Of a stretch of DNA of 64,000 bases, positions 1 to 8,018 are shown piece by piece. The stretch spans positions 558,001 to 622,000 of the forward strand of contig NZ_CP036278.1 of NCBI RefSeq assembly GCF_007748035.1, given 5' to 3'. How positions within the stretch are numbered: the first letter of the stretch is position 1; every line of letters starts with the position of its first letter. The stretch is from Aeoliella mucimassa (GTDB lineage Bacteria; Planctomycetota; Planctomycetia; Pirellulales; Lacipirellulaceae). Below the pieces are notes generated by a model. It was given only the letters and a program-made list of their open reading frames with translations. It did no database searches and had not been told where the DNA came from. The position numbers were made by a program, and so were the translations under genes.

Positions 1-348
1 TACGACAAGTGGAAGGTTTATGAAGGGCTGGAATCCGAAGGCATTGAGCCGGTGATTCCGCCGCAGCACAACGCCAAGATCAAACAACATGGCAACTCTG
101 CGGAGGAGCCTTTGCCCCGGGACGAGGCAATTCGTCAGATTCGACGCAAGGGGCGTAGGAGTTGGAAAGAGGAAGTGGGCTATCATCGTAGAAGCTTGGC
201 GGAAACGACCATGTACCGAGTGAAACAAAGCTTTGGGAGCCATCTCAAAAACCGAGTATTCGAAAACCAACAAACGGAAGCCCGCTTGCGCTGTAAAATC
301 ATCAATCAATTCACCCAACTCGGGCTTCCACAGTTCGAGTGGAGTTAG
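1..348 (+). CDS. IS5-family DDE transposase, C-terminal fragment
   Basis: The reading frame matches the last 115 codons of the transposase at 37883-38824 and stops at the same TAG (346-348). It holds the C-terminal part of the DDE catalytic domain, including the Y-R-x3-E type stretch 'YRVKQSFGSHL' that surrounds the last acidic residue in IS5 transposases. The gene is cut only by the start of the window, so it may be complete on the chromosome. The family is certain from the complete copy; whether this copy is active cannot be told here. Confidence 0.9.
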   Translation, partial: YDKWKVYEGLESEGIEPVIPPQHNAKIKQHGNSAEEPLPRDEAIRQIRRKGRRSWKEEVGYHRRSLAETTMYRVKQSFGSHLKNRVFENQQTEARLRCKIINQFTQLGLPQFEWS

Positions 349-428
349 TCAACAAGGCCCTGTAAAATCATCAATCAATTCACCCAACTCGGGCTTCCAC
401 AGTTCGAGTGGAGTTAGTCAACAAGGCC
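291..428 (+). repeat. 69-bp tandem duplication of the IS right end
   Basis: Positions 291-359 and 360-428 are identical. Each unit carries the last 18 codons of the transposase, its stop codon and the right terminal inverted repeat. The complete copy at 37801-38835 has one unit, so the second unit arose in this copy. Either unit could in principle serve as the right end in transposition. Confidence 0.95.
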
Positions 429-574
429 AGTGGAATACCTAACCTCGCCCGAGCAGCCATGAGCCTGGCCTCGAACAGTTCGTGCCACCTGCCGGCGGCC
501 GCGAGTTCGTGTGTCAGGCGATCGAACAGTTCGTCGGTGGTTCCGGTCCAATTGGAGAAAGCTTGCAAGTCCAT
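429..574 (-). pseudogene. hypothetical protein, N-terminal fragment truncated by the IS
   Basis: A minus-strand frame starts at ATG 574 and gives about 48 codons ('MDLQAFSNW...ARARLGIPL') before it runs into the IS right end at 428. The helical pattern D-E-L-F-D-R-L, then G-R-W-H-E-L-F-E-A-R-L, then A-R-x-R-L-G-I-P-L looks like a real protein start. The remainder should lie beyond the IS, outside the window. The gene family is not identified. Reading into the IS adds only 16 unrelated codons, so the product is truncated. Confidence 0.6.
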
Positions 575-643
575 GTTTCTATTCTATCGACTTGGTGGGG
601 TGGTCGGCTATCAATTCCTGGCCAAAGTCGGCGGGGTCGACAC

Positions 644-676
644 AAAAAAAGCCCGGCTCCCAAGTGGAAGCCGGGC
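644..676 (-). terminator. intrinsic terminator of the oxidoreductase gene
   Basis: On the minus strand, GCCCGGCTTCC pairs with GGGAGCCGGGC around a short loop, followed by a run of seven T. It lies 32 bp beyond the stop codon of the gene at 708-2042, the only gene reading toward it. Confidence 0.85.
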
Positions 677-707
677 TCGTTCGAAACATTGCAGCGACAG
701 ACGCTGG

Positions 708-2042
708 TTAGATCAATTCGTAGCCGTTTTGGTATTCGGGCTTGACGATCTTCTTCAGCTTGTCGTCGTTCAGCGGGGTCATGGTCTTGGCATCCCATTC
801 CACGCGGTTGCCACTCCACACGGCCAGGTTGCCGAGCAGGATGGTTTCGGTCAGCGGACCGGCGTAGTTCGGGAAGTTCGACATCGGAGTCTTCGAGCGA
901 TCCTTGATCGCATCGTAGAACTCACGCTCGTGACCACGCGAACGTGGGTATTCGACCTTCAGCGGATCGGCGCCGAGGATCTCGATGCCCTGCTCGGCGT
1001 AGTCGCCAGCAGCGTACATCTTGGCCTTGTCGCCGATGATCATGCAGCCCGAGGCCGAGGGGGCCGGGGTGCCATCGCCGTTCTTCACGGTCACGTCGGC
1101 AAACAGGGCGTTATCAGGCTTCTTGCCACCGTCGTACCAGTACATGGTGAACGGAGCACGACCGTCGAGTTCGGGGAACTCGAACTTGATGGTCGACCAT
1201 TCGGGATAGCTGTCGCCGTTGTGGCCCGAAGTTTGAGCTTCGACCGACACCGGGTCACGCATGTTGAGGCCCATGAACGGCAGGTTGCACGTATGGCAAG
1301 CCATGTCGCCGAGAGCACCGGTGCCGAAGTCCCACCAACCGCGCCACTTGAAGTCGTGGTAAGCGCCGGGAGCGTATTCACGCTTGGGAGCAACACCGAG
1401 CCACAGGTCCCAATGCACGTGCGACGGAACGGGAGCGCCAGCAGGGCGTTCGCCACCTTGAGGCCACACAGGACGGTTGGTCCAGATGTGAACTTCCTTC
1501 ACGTTGCCAAGGTTGCCTTCCTTGATGCGATGAGCTGCTTCACGCATCGGGTTGTAGGCCGTGAACTGGTTGCCCATCTGGGTAACCACGTTATTCTCCT
1601 TGGCCAATTCGCCGAGACGACGAGCTTCGTAGATGGTACGAGTCATTGGCTTCTGGCAGTACACATGCTTGCCGAGCTTCATGGCGGTAGCCGCGATGAT
1701 GGCGTGCATGTGGTCGGGAGTGCTGACCGTGACGACATCCAGCTTGTCGCCCATCTTGTCGAAGAACTCGCGGTAATCGTTGAACGTGTTACCGGTCTTC
1801 ATCAACGATTCCATGCCCGTGAGGGTTTGGTCGTCGATATCGCAAAGCGCGGCAATCTTGCCGAACTTCTTGGCGTTCTTGGTATCCGAATCGCCTTTAC
1901 CGCCAACGCCTACACAACCAATTTGAAGTTGCTCGTTTGCGGACTTGCTTTGTGCCAGAGCAACACCGCCCAGGGCCCAATAGCCTGCCCCCACGGCAGC
2001 AGTCTTCTGCATGAAGTCACGTCGGTTTTGTTTATTCGCCAT
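708..2042 (-). CDS. Gfo/Idh/MocA family NAD(P)-dependent oxidoreductase, Tat-exported
   Basis: This 444-residue protein has a twin-arginine signal (residues 7-11 RRDFM, then a hydrophobic stretch to about 30) and a Rossmann start 'IGCVGVGGKG' near residue 40. The motif 'YCQKPMTR' near residue 130 is the EKP-type catalytic lysine motif of the family. The C-terminal half has the sugar-dehydrogenase fold typical of planctomycete proteins. The family oxidises or epimerises sugars or polyols with NAD(P); the substrate cannot be told. ATG 2042 is preferred over a longer frame because it begins the Tat signal and has GAGGAG about 10 bases upstream. The gene is monocistronic with its own terminator. 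Confidence 0.92.
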   Translation of the reverse strand: MANKQNRRDFMQKTAAVGAGYWALGGVALAQSKSANEQLQIGCVGVGGKGDSDTKNAKKFGKIAALCDIDDQTLTGMESLMKTGNTFNDYREFFDKMGDKLDVVTVSTPDHMHAIIAATAMKLGKHVYCQKPMTRTIYEARRLGELAKENNVVTQMGNQFTAYNPMREAAHRIKEGNLGNVKEVHIWTNRPVWPQGGERPAGAPVPSHVHWDLWLGVAPKREYAPGAYHDFKWRGWWDFGTGALGDMACHTCNLPFMGLNMRDPVSVEAQTSGHNGDSYPEWSTIKFEFPELDGRAPFTMYWYDGGKKPDNALFADVTVKNGDGTPAPSASGCMIIGDKAKMYAAGDYAEQGIEILGADPLKVEYPRSRGHEREFYDAIKDRSKTPMSNFPNYAGPLTETILLGNLAVWSGNRVEWDAKTMTPLNDDKLKKIVKPEYQNGYELI

Positions 2043-2438
2043 GTTTGTGGAACTCCTCAAATAGATACGGAAATCACAGAGTGTGAGTGCCGGTCTAGGG
2101 GCAGTGATGACCGGACAGGAAGGCAACGATGTATTGTATCGCCAAGGAGTATCATATCCAAAGTGGCGACCATTTACAAAAAAACCTTTGCCGAACAAAA
2201 AAGTTTCGCCGCCGCACCCCTAATCCGGCGACACGCAGTCCCCAGGATTGGGGGAACAAAATCGGGGGAAATACAGCCCTTGGTGCCGAATTATCGACTT
2301 TTTCTCACTGCTAGTACGGTCAGCAGGTCGCATTGCACACGGTCACAAGGTATAAATAGTAGTCCTGCCCTAATGACTCGATTCTCGAGTCAATCCACTT
2401 TCTTTTACCGCATTCCCTTTGATGGTGGATGGAGACCT
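2043..2438. other. divergent intergenic region, regulatory
   Basis: No gene is seen in these 396 bp between the divergently read oxidoreductase and LRR genes, so promoters for both must lie here. An interrupted palindrome, TGACTCGA-TTC-TCGAGTCA, occupies 2374-2392 and looks like a dimer operator, about 46 bp before the LRR start codon. No convincing -35/-10 pair with good spacing was found. Confidence 0.4.
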
Positions 2439-3686
2439 ATGGTTACGCCGCTTCGATTTATTGCAGTTATTTGGTCGGTTCTCGTAATGATGTCGCTCTC
2501 GGCGACTGTGATGGCCGACTCCGCGTCCGAGCACGCCCTGAAGCTACTCGGAAAGCTTACCACGAACGCCGAAGGCGATTTGGTGGGCATCGACCTCGAC
2601 GAACGCCCGGTGAGCGATGACGATCTCGAGCCGCTGCTCGACGCCACCAAGCTGACGACCCTCAAATTGTGGGGAGCCGAAATCACCGACGACGCGCTCG
2701 ACACGATCCTGAAATTCCCGAATCTCCAGGATTTGTCGCTTCGCAACACGCAGATTACCGACGAAGGCATCGCTCGCCTGAAGGAACTGCCCAAGCTCAA
2801 GTCGCTCAATCTCGAGCGGACCACCCAGATGACCAACGACGCGTTGGTCGATCTGGCCGAGATGCCGAACCTCACCTACTTGCACCTGCTGTTCAACCGC
2901 ATCAACGACGAGGGTGTCAAAAACCTGGTAGGGGCCCCCAAGCTCCGCTTGCTCGACCTCCGCGGGTGCACCATCACCAACGAAGGCATGAAGAGCCTGG
3001 CCGAAATCCCCTCGCTCGCGGCCATTAAAATCCGCAGCAACTCGGTCGACGACGAAGGCCTGAAGGCCATCAGCAAGCTCACCAAGCTCAAAGGCCTGAT
3101 GCTGCAGGATTCGTCGATCACCGACGAAGGGCTGCAGTACATCGCTGGTATGACCAACATGGACGACCTCGACCTCATGCGAGCGGCCATTACCGACAGC
3201 AGCTTGAAGTACCTGGCCGGCATGACCAAGATTCGCCACCTGAACCTGCGGGGCACTTACATCGACGGTTCTGGCTTCGACGCCCTGCAGGACTGCAAGT
3301 TGCTGCGTAAGGTAGACGTGAGCGAAACAGGGGTCGACGACGCGGGACTCGAGTACCTGACCGACAAGGAAAAGTTGGTCTACCTGAATCTCTGGAACAC
3401 CCCCGTGTCGAACGACGGGCTCGACGCCATCAAGGACCTGAATCTGCTGTACTTGAACCTCGATAACACGATGGTCGACGACGAAGGCATGGCCAAGCTG
3501 GCTTCGCTTCCCGCGCTGACCACACTGTCGATCGAGGCGTGCGACGTCGGCGACGAAGGTCTCGCCGCGCTTGGCAAGATCAAGACCCTCAATCGGGTGT
3601 CGGCACGTCTGACGCTCATTACCGAAGAGGGCGTTGCCGAGCTGAAGAAGGCACTGCCGAATGTAACGATTGAGTGGGACGAATAG
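2439..3686 (+). CDS. exported leucine-rich repeat protein
   Basis: The 415-residue product starts with a signal peptide (hydrophobic residues about 6-24, ending near 'VMA-DS') followed by some thirteen LRR units of about 24 residues with the pattern 'ITDEGL..L..L..L..L.L..T'. This form of LRR is common in planctomycetes and acts as a protein-binding scaffold; partner and role are unknown. ATG 2439 was chosen because it begins the signal peptide and is preceded by GGATGGAG; the frame is open far upstream, but that stretch is antisense to the oxidoreductase. There is no clear operon partner. Confidence 0.85.
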   Translation: MVTPLRFIAVIWSVLVMMSLSATVMADSASEHALKLLGKLTTNAEGDLVGIDLDERPVSDDDLEPLLDATKLTTLKLWGAEITDDALDTILKFPNLQDLSLRNTQITDEGIARLKELPKLKSLNLERTTQMTNDALVDLAEMPNLTYLHLLFNRINDEGVKNLVGAPKLRLLDLRGCTITNEGMKSLAEIPSLAAIKIRSNSVDDEGLKAISKLTKLKGLMLQDSSITDEGLQYIAGMTNMDDLDLMRAAITDSSLKYLAGMTKIRHLNLRGTYIDGSGFDALQDCKLLRKVDVSETGVDDAGLEYLTDKEKLVYLNLWNTPVSNDGLDAIKDLNLLYLNLDNTMVDDEGMAKLASLPALTTLSIEACDVGDEGLAALGKIKTLNRVSARLTLITEEGVAELKKALPNVTIEWDE

Positions 3687-3762
3687 GTCGTCCTATTCAG
3701 GAATGATTGGCTCACACGGCGATTTCGTTGCCAGGGGAGCGATGCGTGATTAGGCTGGAGCC

Positions 3763-4224
3763 ATGCTCTCGCCATACGCTCCTCCCCAAGCCGATCCTCC
3801 TGTTGCCGCCGACCGCGACCTGCCGACCCGCGGCATGCTGTGGGTGCTGCAGGCAGCCGTCGCGCTGCTGGCCATCGGAGCCTGGCTCGTGCTGCTGTTG
3901 CACGTGGTGCTCATCGTGCGAGCAGAGTACCGCCTGCAGGCGATGCTCAAGCAGGCGAGTGCGTTTTCGGAGTTGCCGCAGGTCAGCCGCCCGGAACTCG
4001 CCAGCTACGTCGACCGCCGGCTCACCAGCGCCGGCCTGGCAGGCGCCCAGGTGACCATCGTGCCCGACGCCGAGCAGCGAGGACTCTGGCACACGACGTC
4101 GATCCAGGTGCCGGCCGCCGCGTTCGTACCCGCAGGACTGCAGAAATTTGCGGAGCAGTTAGGAGCGCCCAAGCAGATCACCGCAACATCGCAGCGTGCT
4201 TCGCACAAGCTGCTATCCCGCTAA
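3763..4224 (+). CDS. small membrane protein, unknown function
   Basis: The 153-residue protein has a proline-rich cytoplasmic start, one strong transmembrane helix (about residues 26-50, 'LLAIGAWLVLLLHVVLIV') and a soluble domain of about 100 residues. Position and layout faintly recall TadE/pseudopilin proteins, but no diagnostic motif is present. It is read in the same direction as the LRR gene, 76 bp downstream. The family is not recognised. Confidence 0.6.
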   Translation: MLSPYAPPQADPPVAADRDLPTRGMLWVLQAAVALLAIGAWLVLLLHVVLIVRAEYRLQAMLKQASAFSELPQVSRPELASYVDRRLTSAGLAGAQVTIVPDAEQRGLWHTTSIQVPAAAFVPAGLQKFAEQLGAPKQITATSQRASHKLLSR

Positions 4225-4243
4225 ACAGACTGGGGCGGAGCAC

Positions 4244-4687
4244 TTATAGAGGGATAAATCGCACCTGGCGGAAGCCAAGCGACTCGATCGGAGCGTTCTC
4301 GAGCACCGTGTTGTAGACGGTCAGAAGTCGTTCGCGGAACGTGACCAGGTTGGGGTCGGCAATCTCGTTGGCGTTCGTCTGCCGGAGGGCGATCACGACT
4401 TCCTGCCGCAAGCGATACTCTTGTTCTTTGAGCTCTTCTTCCAACGCCGGAATTTTGTGCCGTACGACGGTACCGTACATCTCGACTTCCACTTCCATCG
4501 GCGAGTCGTCAACCGCACTCCGCGGGAGCGTGGTGCGAAAATAGCCGAGGTCGAGTTCGTCGAGCCGGGTGCGAATGGCCTTATTGCGCACCTCGTCGAT
4601 CAGGCTCTTGCTGTCGTAGCAGCCAGCTGCTCCACCCAGTACGAGGGTGGTTAGAGCTAGGCAGAGGATCGCACGGGGATAACGCAT
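4244..4687 (-). CDS. lipoprotein, FliL-like fold suspected (paralogue 1)
   Basis: This 147-residue protein has a lipoprotein signal with lipobox 'GGAAGC' (cysteine about residue 22). The mature part runs 'LDLGYF', then a beta-rich stretch 'MEVEVEMYGTVV', then a helix with 'RQEVVIAL', 'DPNLVTFRERLL' and 'FRQVRF'. The order of these blocks resembles the C-terminal domain of flagellar FliL, though identity is low and no flagellar gene is nearby. It is divergent from two related genes at 4816-5786. ATG 4687 begins the signal peptide. The FliL link is an inference from pattern only. Confidence 0.65.
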   Translation of the reverse strand: MRYPRAILCLALTTLVLGGAAGCYDSKSLIDEVRNKAIRTRLDELDLGYFRTTLPRSAVDDSPMEVEVEMYGTVVRHKIPALEEELKEQEYRLRQEVVIALRQTNANEIADPNLVTFRERLLTVYNTVLENAPIESLGFRQVRFIPL

Positions 4688-4815
4688 GGCACCAGAGGGA
4701 ATCAGCCGAGCGGCAGCATAATCGATACAACGCGTGCGACCATCGCACACGCAGTGTACTCCGCTCAAGCAAGTTTAGCTTGCCGCCGGTGCGCTACGGC
4801 GAGCTATGCTTGAAT

Positions 4816-5295
4816 ATGAGACGATTCCCCGCCAAACCGATGGTGCAGGTGGCCCGCTGCGCGGCAATCGCGCTCGGCTGCGCGGTGCTGACTGGCTGTG
4901 GCTCGTCGGGCAAGTCGCCTTTCGAGCGTTTCGAGCGGCTACCCACCGTCGAGGACCTCTCGACGGTCGACCTCGGTGAGTATGTGGTTCCCATCCCGGT
5001 CTACCCGGGCGACGGAGCCGGCCCGACCGCGGCGACGCAGGTGCAGATCGAGTTCGAGCTCTACGCGGCTGTCTTGCCCGAGTACGAGCGAACCCTCACC
5101 AGCAACTTCGAACGGCTGCAGGGGCGGTTTCGGAACAAGGTGATCGAGGTCTGTCGCAACACCGCGATGGAAGATCTGCTCGACCCCACGTTGACCACCC
5201 TCAAGGCTCGTCTGGCCGACGAGCTAAAACCCTTCATTGGTGATTCGCATATCGAACGCATTCACATTGCTGATCCTCAGGTGAAACGACTGTGA
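4816..5295 (+). CDS. lipoprotein, FliL-like fold suspected (paralogue 2)
   Basis: The 159-residue product has an N-terminal signal with lipobox 'LTGC' and then a linker. It has the same block order as its divergent neighbour: 'VDLGEY', 'VQIEFELYAAV', 'RNKVIEVCRN', 'DPTLTTLKARLADEL' and 'IERIHIADPQV'. ATG 4816 starts a typical signal peptide; an in-frame ATG at 4780 would add twelve poor residues. The stop overlaps the GTG start of the next gene by four bases, so the two are translationally coupled. The role is unknown; it is probably periplasmic and anchored to a membrane. Confidence 0.65.
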   Translation: MRRFPAKPMVQVARCAAIALGCAVLTGCGSSGKSPFERFERLPTVEDLSTVDLGEYVVPIPVYPGDGAGPTAATQVQIEFELYAAVLPEYERTLTSNFERLQGRFRNKVIEVCRNTAMEDLLDPTLTTLKARLADELKPFIGDSHIERIHIADPQVKRL

Positions 5296-5786
5296 CCTAC
5301 CAAGCTTCCTCCACTCCCTCGGTATTCGCACCACGTTGCGGTTTGTTGCTGCTAGCGGTGCTGCTGCTCAGTGCCAGCTGCGCCCCGCTGGCCGGCGCTG
5401 CCGACGCCAAAGCAAAGGCGAAGAAGGGGGACAAGGAGGACAAAGAGGCCGAGCCCGAGGTGCCTCCTCCCCATGCTTACAAGCTTGGAGACTTCCATAT
5501 AAAGAACTACCGACCGGTAGAGCGGGAGAAGGTCACGTTGTCGTTTACCGTGTATGCTGAGGTCGAAGACGAGTATAACGAGCTATTTGAGAAGATCTGG
5601 GACGTCAGACAACACCGGGTTCGCAACCAGATAATCACCTCCGCCCGGCTGATGGACCCGAATCTATTCGACGATCCCACGCTGCATGCGTTTCGCCGCC
5701 GCATCTACCTACGGCTGCGGCGGGCGTTTCCGGAGCTGCTGATCCACGAGATTTACATCAGCGATTTCAGCTATATGCTGGAGTAG
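5292..5786 (+). CDS. exported protein, FliL-like fold suspected (paralogue 3)
   Basis: This 164-residue protein starts at GTG 5292 inside the stop of the preceding gene (GTGA overlap). It has a signal peptide (about residues 14-37), a lysine-rich linker ('KAKAKKGDKEDKE') and the shared domain: 'LGDFHIKNY', 'VTLSFTVYAEV', 'VRNQIITSARL', 'DPNLFDDPTLHAFRRRI' and 'IHEIYISDF'. The match to the first paralogue shows the three genes come from local duplication. The function is unknown; FliL-like stomatin partners are only a guess. Confidence 0.65.
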   Translation: MTYQASSTPSVFAPRCGLLLLAVLLLSASCAPLAGAADAKAKAKKGDKEDKEAEPEVPPPHAYKLGDFHIKNYRPVEREKVTLSFTVYAEVEDEYNELFEKIWDVRQHRVRNQIITSARLMDPNLFDDPTLHAFRRRIYLRLRRAFPELLIHEIYISDFSYMLE

Positions 5787-5874
5787 GTGCCCTGGGGTGA
5801 TTGCGTAAATCCGACGATTTTCGAGTCGAGGTTGCCGATCTGGCATTTCGCCCACCCGCCCGGTGCGATGGCTG

Positions 5875-5903
5875 TTCGCATGAAACAGGGTGTTGGTTAT
5901 AAT
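5875..5903 (+). promoter_or_regulatory. sigma-70-type promoter of the peptide importer operon
   Basis: TTCGCA (5875-5880), a 17-base spacer and a perfect TATAAT (5898-5903) lie 118 bp before the substrate-binding protein gene. There is no other plus-strand gene it could serve. Confidence 0.55.
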
Positions 5904-6020
5904 CGGCCAGAGCGGGACCCTTCCATTCTCGCTGGAATTTTCTGTAGTCGATGAATCTTGGCGGAATCGGCTCCCCGACGGCCAGTCGGGTCTCTCTCTG
6001 GAACAGATATGGATTAAACG

Positions 6021-7982
6021 ATGAATTCGTGGATGTGGTCGTACGTCGGGCGAGCCAGCTCGCTCAGTCTGCTCGTGCTAGCGTTGCTCATTCCGGTGGT
6101 CGGCTGCTTCGAGCGCCCCACGTCCAACGCGCCAGCCGCGAAGGAGTCGGCCGACAGCGACTCGGGCAACGAGACCGAGAACAACGAAGTGTTCGAGGAA
6201 CTGGTGAAATACGATCCTCCCTCGCTGGATGAGATCGACGCTTCGGCCAACTGGGTCGACCGACCACTCAAGGAAGTTCGTGATCCGCTCGTCGAACGGC
6301 TAAAGGACAGTCCTCCCTTGGTGCCAGCAGAAGAAGCGATGTCGCTCAAAAACGACTCGCCAGAGGCCAACGACAAAATATACAGCGTTATGCGACAATT
6401 GCCCGAGAGCGACGAGCAAGTCGATGCTGATGCGACGTGGGTGCATTTCTTAAACGGCGATCTCAAAAGCCTGAATCCGTTGATGATCAGCGCTTCGGTC
6501 GAGATGGAACTCTTGGATCTGACGGGAGTCGCACTCATTGGTTTCGATGCCGATTTCAATTGGTTTGGTTTGAAGTCAACCATCAAGTCTTGGCAAACCA
6601 GCGAAGACCAAATGATGGATAAGTTTGTGCTGCGAGACGATCTCTATTGGTCGGATGGCGAGCCGGTTACGGCCCACGACTTTGTCTTCTCGTTCCAAAC
6701 GATCATGAATCCCAAGGTGACGATTCCGGCAGTACGATCGAGTACCCAGAAACTCAAGTGGGTCGAAGCCTACGATGACCACACGTTGGTGTTCTTTCAC
6801 AAGAAGCCACTGGCATCGAACAGCGGTAACATCTCCTATCCAGTTGTGCCTGAGCACATCTACAAGGATAGCCTTGCTGATGACTATACGATGGAGAATA
6901 GCAAGTACCATCAACAGTTTATCAATAAGCCGCTCACTTGTGGCCCTTATGAGTACAAGTCGCGTGCACGAGGTCAGAACATTATTCTTACCCGTCGAGA
7001 TGACTACTGGCAAAAAGATGGCAAGCAGATTCGTGAAAAGCCGTATTTCAAAGAGATACGCTGCGAAGTGATCACCGATCCCAATACGGCTCTGCTGACA
7101 CTTAAAACGGGCGACATTGACGATTGTCGCCTGAATGCCGAGCAATGGCTCACACAAACAGATAACGCGGACTTCTACGAGAAGAACACCAAAGTGCGTG
7201 GTATGGAGTGGACCGAGTTCCATATTGTGTGGAATGTCAAGCGGCCCTACTTCGAAGACAAGAACGTGCGCAAGGCCATGGCTTTCGCTTTCGATCATCA
7301 AGAAATGCTTTCAAGCATTCACTACAACTTGGCACCGGCAGGTTTGGGGGCATTTCATCCGACCGGATGGATGGCGTCTGACAAGCCAAAGGCCTACGAG
7401 CGAAATCTCGACGCCGCGGAAGACCTGCTCGACGAAGCAGGTTGGGACGATAGCGATGGCGATGGCATTCGCGATAAGGAAGTTAACGGGCGACTCATTC
7501 CATTCCGATTTACCTTGCTCAGTTCCACGACACCAAATTCAATCAAGATCTGCACCCAGATGAAGTCGAATCTCGACCAGATTGGAATCCAGGTTGATGT
7601 GAAACCAATGGAGTTCACCGTATTGCAGGATAAATCGCTCAAGCATCAGTTCGACGCGATGATTGCGGGATGGGGATCGGGTGCCGATCCATCGACACTG
7701 GAGAATGTCTTTGGAACAGGTGGGGGACGTAACTATGGAGAGTATTCCAACACGCGTGTGGATAAACTGTTCGAACAAGGCGAGTTGGAGTTCGACCGCG
7801 AAAAACGAGCCGAGTACTACTCGGAGATCCACGAGATTCTCTGGGATGATCAGCCTTACTTGTGGTTGTTCTACCGTCCCACGTTGTATGGTCTGAATAA
7901 AGAGATTCGAGGTTTTAACTTCAGCCCCCGCGATCCCTTCGGCGTCAGCCCAGGTATCCACGGCATTTGGAAAATGAATTAA
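6021..7982 (+). CDS. oligopeptide ABC transporter substrate-binding lipoprotein (SBP_bac_5)
   Basis: The 653-residue product has a lipoprotein signal with lipobox 'VVGC' (cysteine about residue 29), an acidic linker of about 100 residues, and the SBP family 5 core: 'LKSLNPLM', 'WSDGEPVTAHDFVFSFQ' near residue 213, and 'AFDHQEML' in the second lobe. It captures peptides or similar solutes and delivers them to the permeases encoded next. It is the first gene of a four-gene operon (6021-12089). The gene set (a YejE-like permease and a fused ATPase) suggests a Yej-type rather than a classical Opp importer. The substrate is not known. Confidence 0.92.
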   Translation: MNSWMWSYVGRASSLSLLVLALLIPVVGCFERPTSNAPAAKESADSDSGNETENNEVFEELVKYDPPSLDEIDASANWVDRPLKEVRDPLVERLKDSPPLVPAEEAMSLKNDSPEANDKIYSVMRQLPESDEQVDADATWVHFLNGDLKSLNPLMISASVEMELLDLTGVALIGFDADFNWFGLKSTIKSWQTSEDQMMDKFVLRDDLYWSDGEPVTAHDFVFSFQTIMNPKVTIPAVRSSTQKLKWVEAYDDHTLVFFHKKPLASNSGNISYPVVPEHIYKDSLADDYTMENSKYHQQFINKPLTCGPYEYKSRARGQNIILTRRDDYWQKDGKQIREKPYFKEIRCEVITDPNTALLTLKTGDIDDCRLNAEQWLTQTDNADFYEKNTKVRGMEWTEFHIVWNVKRPYFEDKNVRKAMAFAFDHQEMLSSIHYNLAPAGLGAFHPTGWMASDKPKAYERNLDAAEDLLDEAGWDDSDGDGIRDKEVNGRLIPFRFTLLSSTTPNSIKICTQMKSNLDQIGIQVDVKPMEFTVLQDKSLKHQFDAMIAGWGSGADPSTLENVFGTGGGRNYGEYSNTRVDKLFEQGELEFDREKRAEYYSEIHEILWDDQPYLWLFYRPTLYGLNKEIRGFNFSPRDPFGVSPGIHGIWKMN

Positions 7983-8018
7983 CCGCGAGCAACACAGCGA
8001 TCCACCTCTCCGACAACT

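Larger units (their letters stand above)
1..428 (+). mobile_element. IS5 family (IS903-type) insertion sequence, right part only
   Basis: The stretch is identical by eye to the right third of the complete IS at 37801-38835, in the same orientation; the left part lies outside the window. The right end is present twice because the last 69 bp are duplicated in tandem, so the outer boundary is 428. The next nine bases, 429-437, are the expected target duplication, but the partner copy is not in the window. Identity of the two copies suggests recent transposition. Confidence 0.9.

Noticed and set aside
408-2438. Upstream extension of the LRR gene to a 1,092-residue protein
   Set aside because: The extension is antisense to the Gfo/Idh/MocA gene and passes through the IS end. 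The LRR protein has its own signal peptide and ribosome-binding site at 2439.
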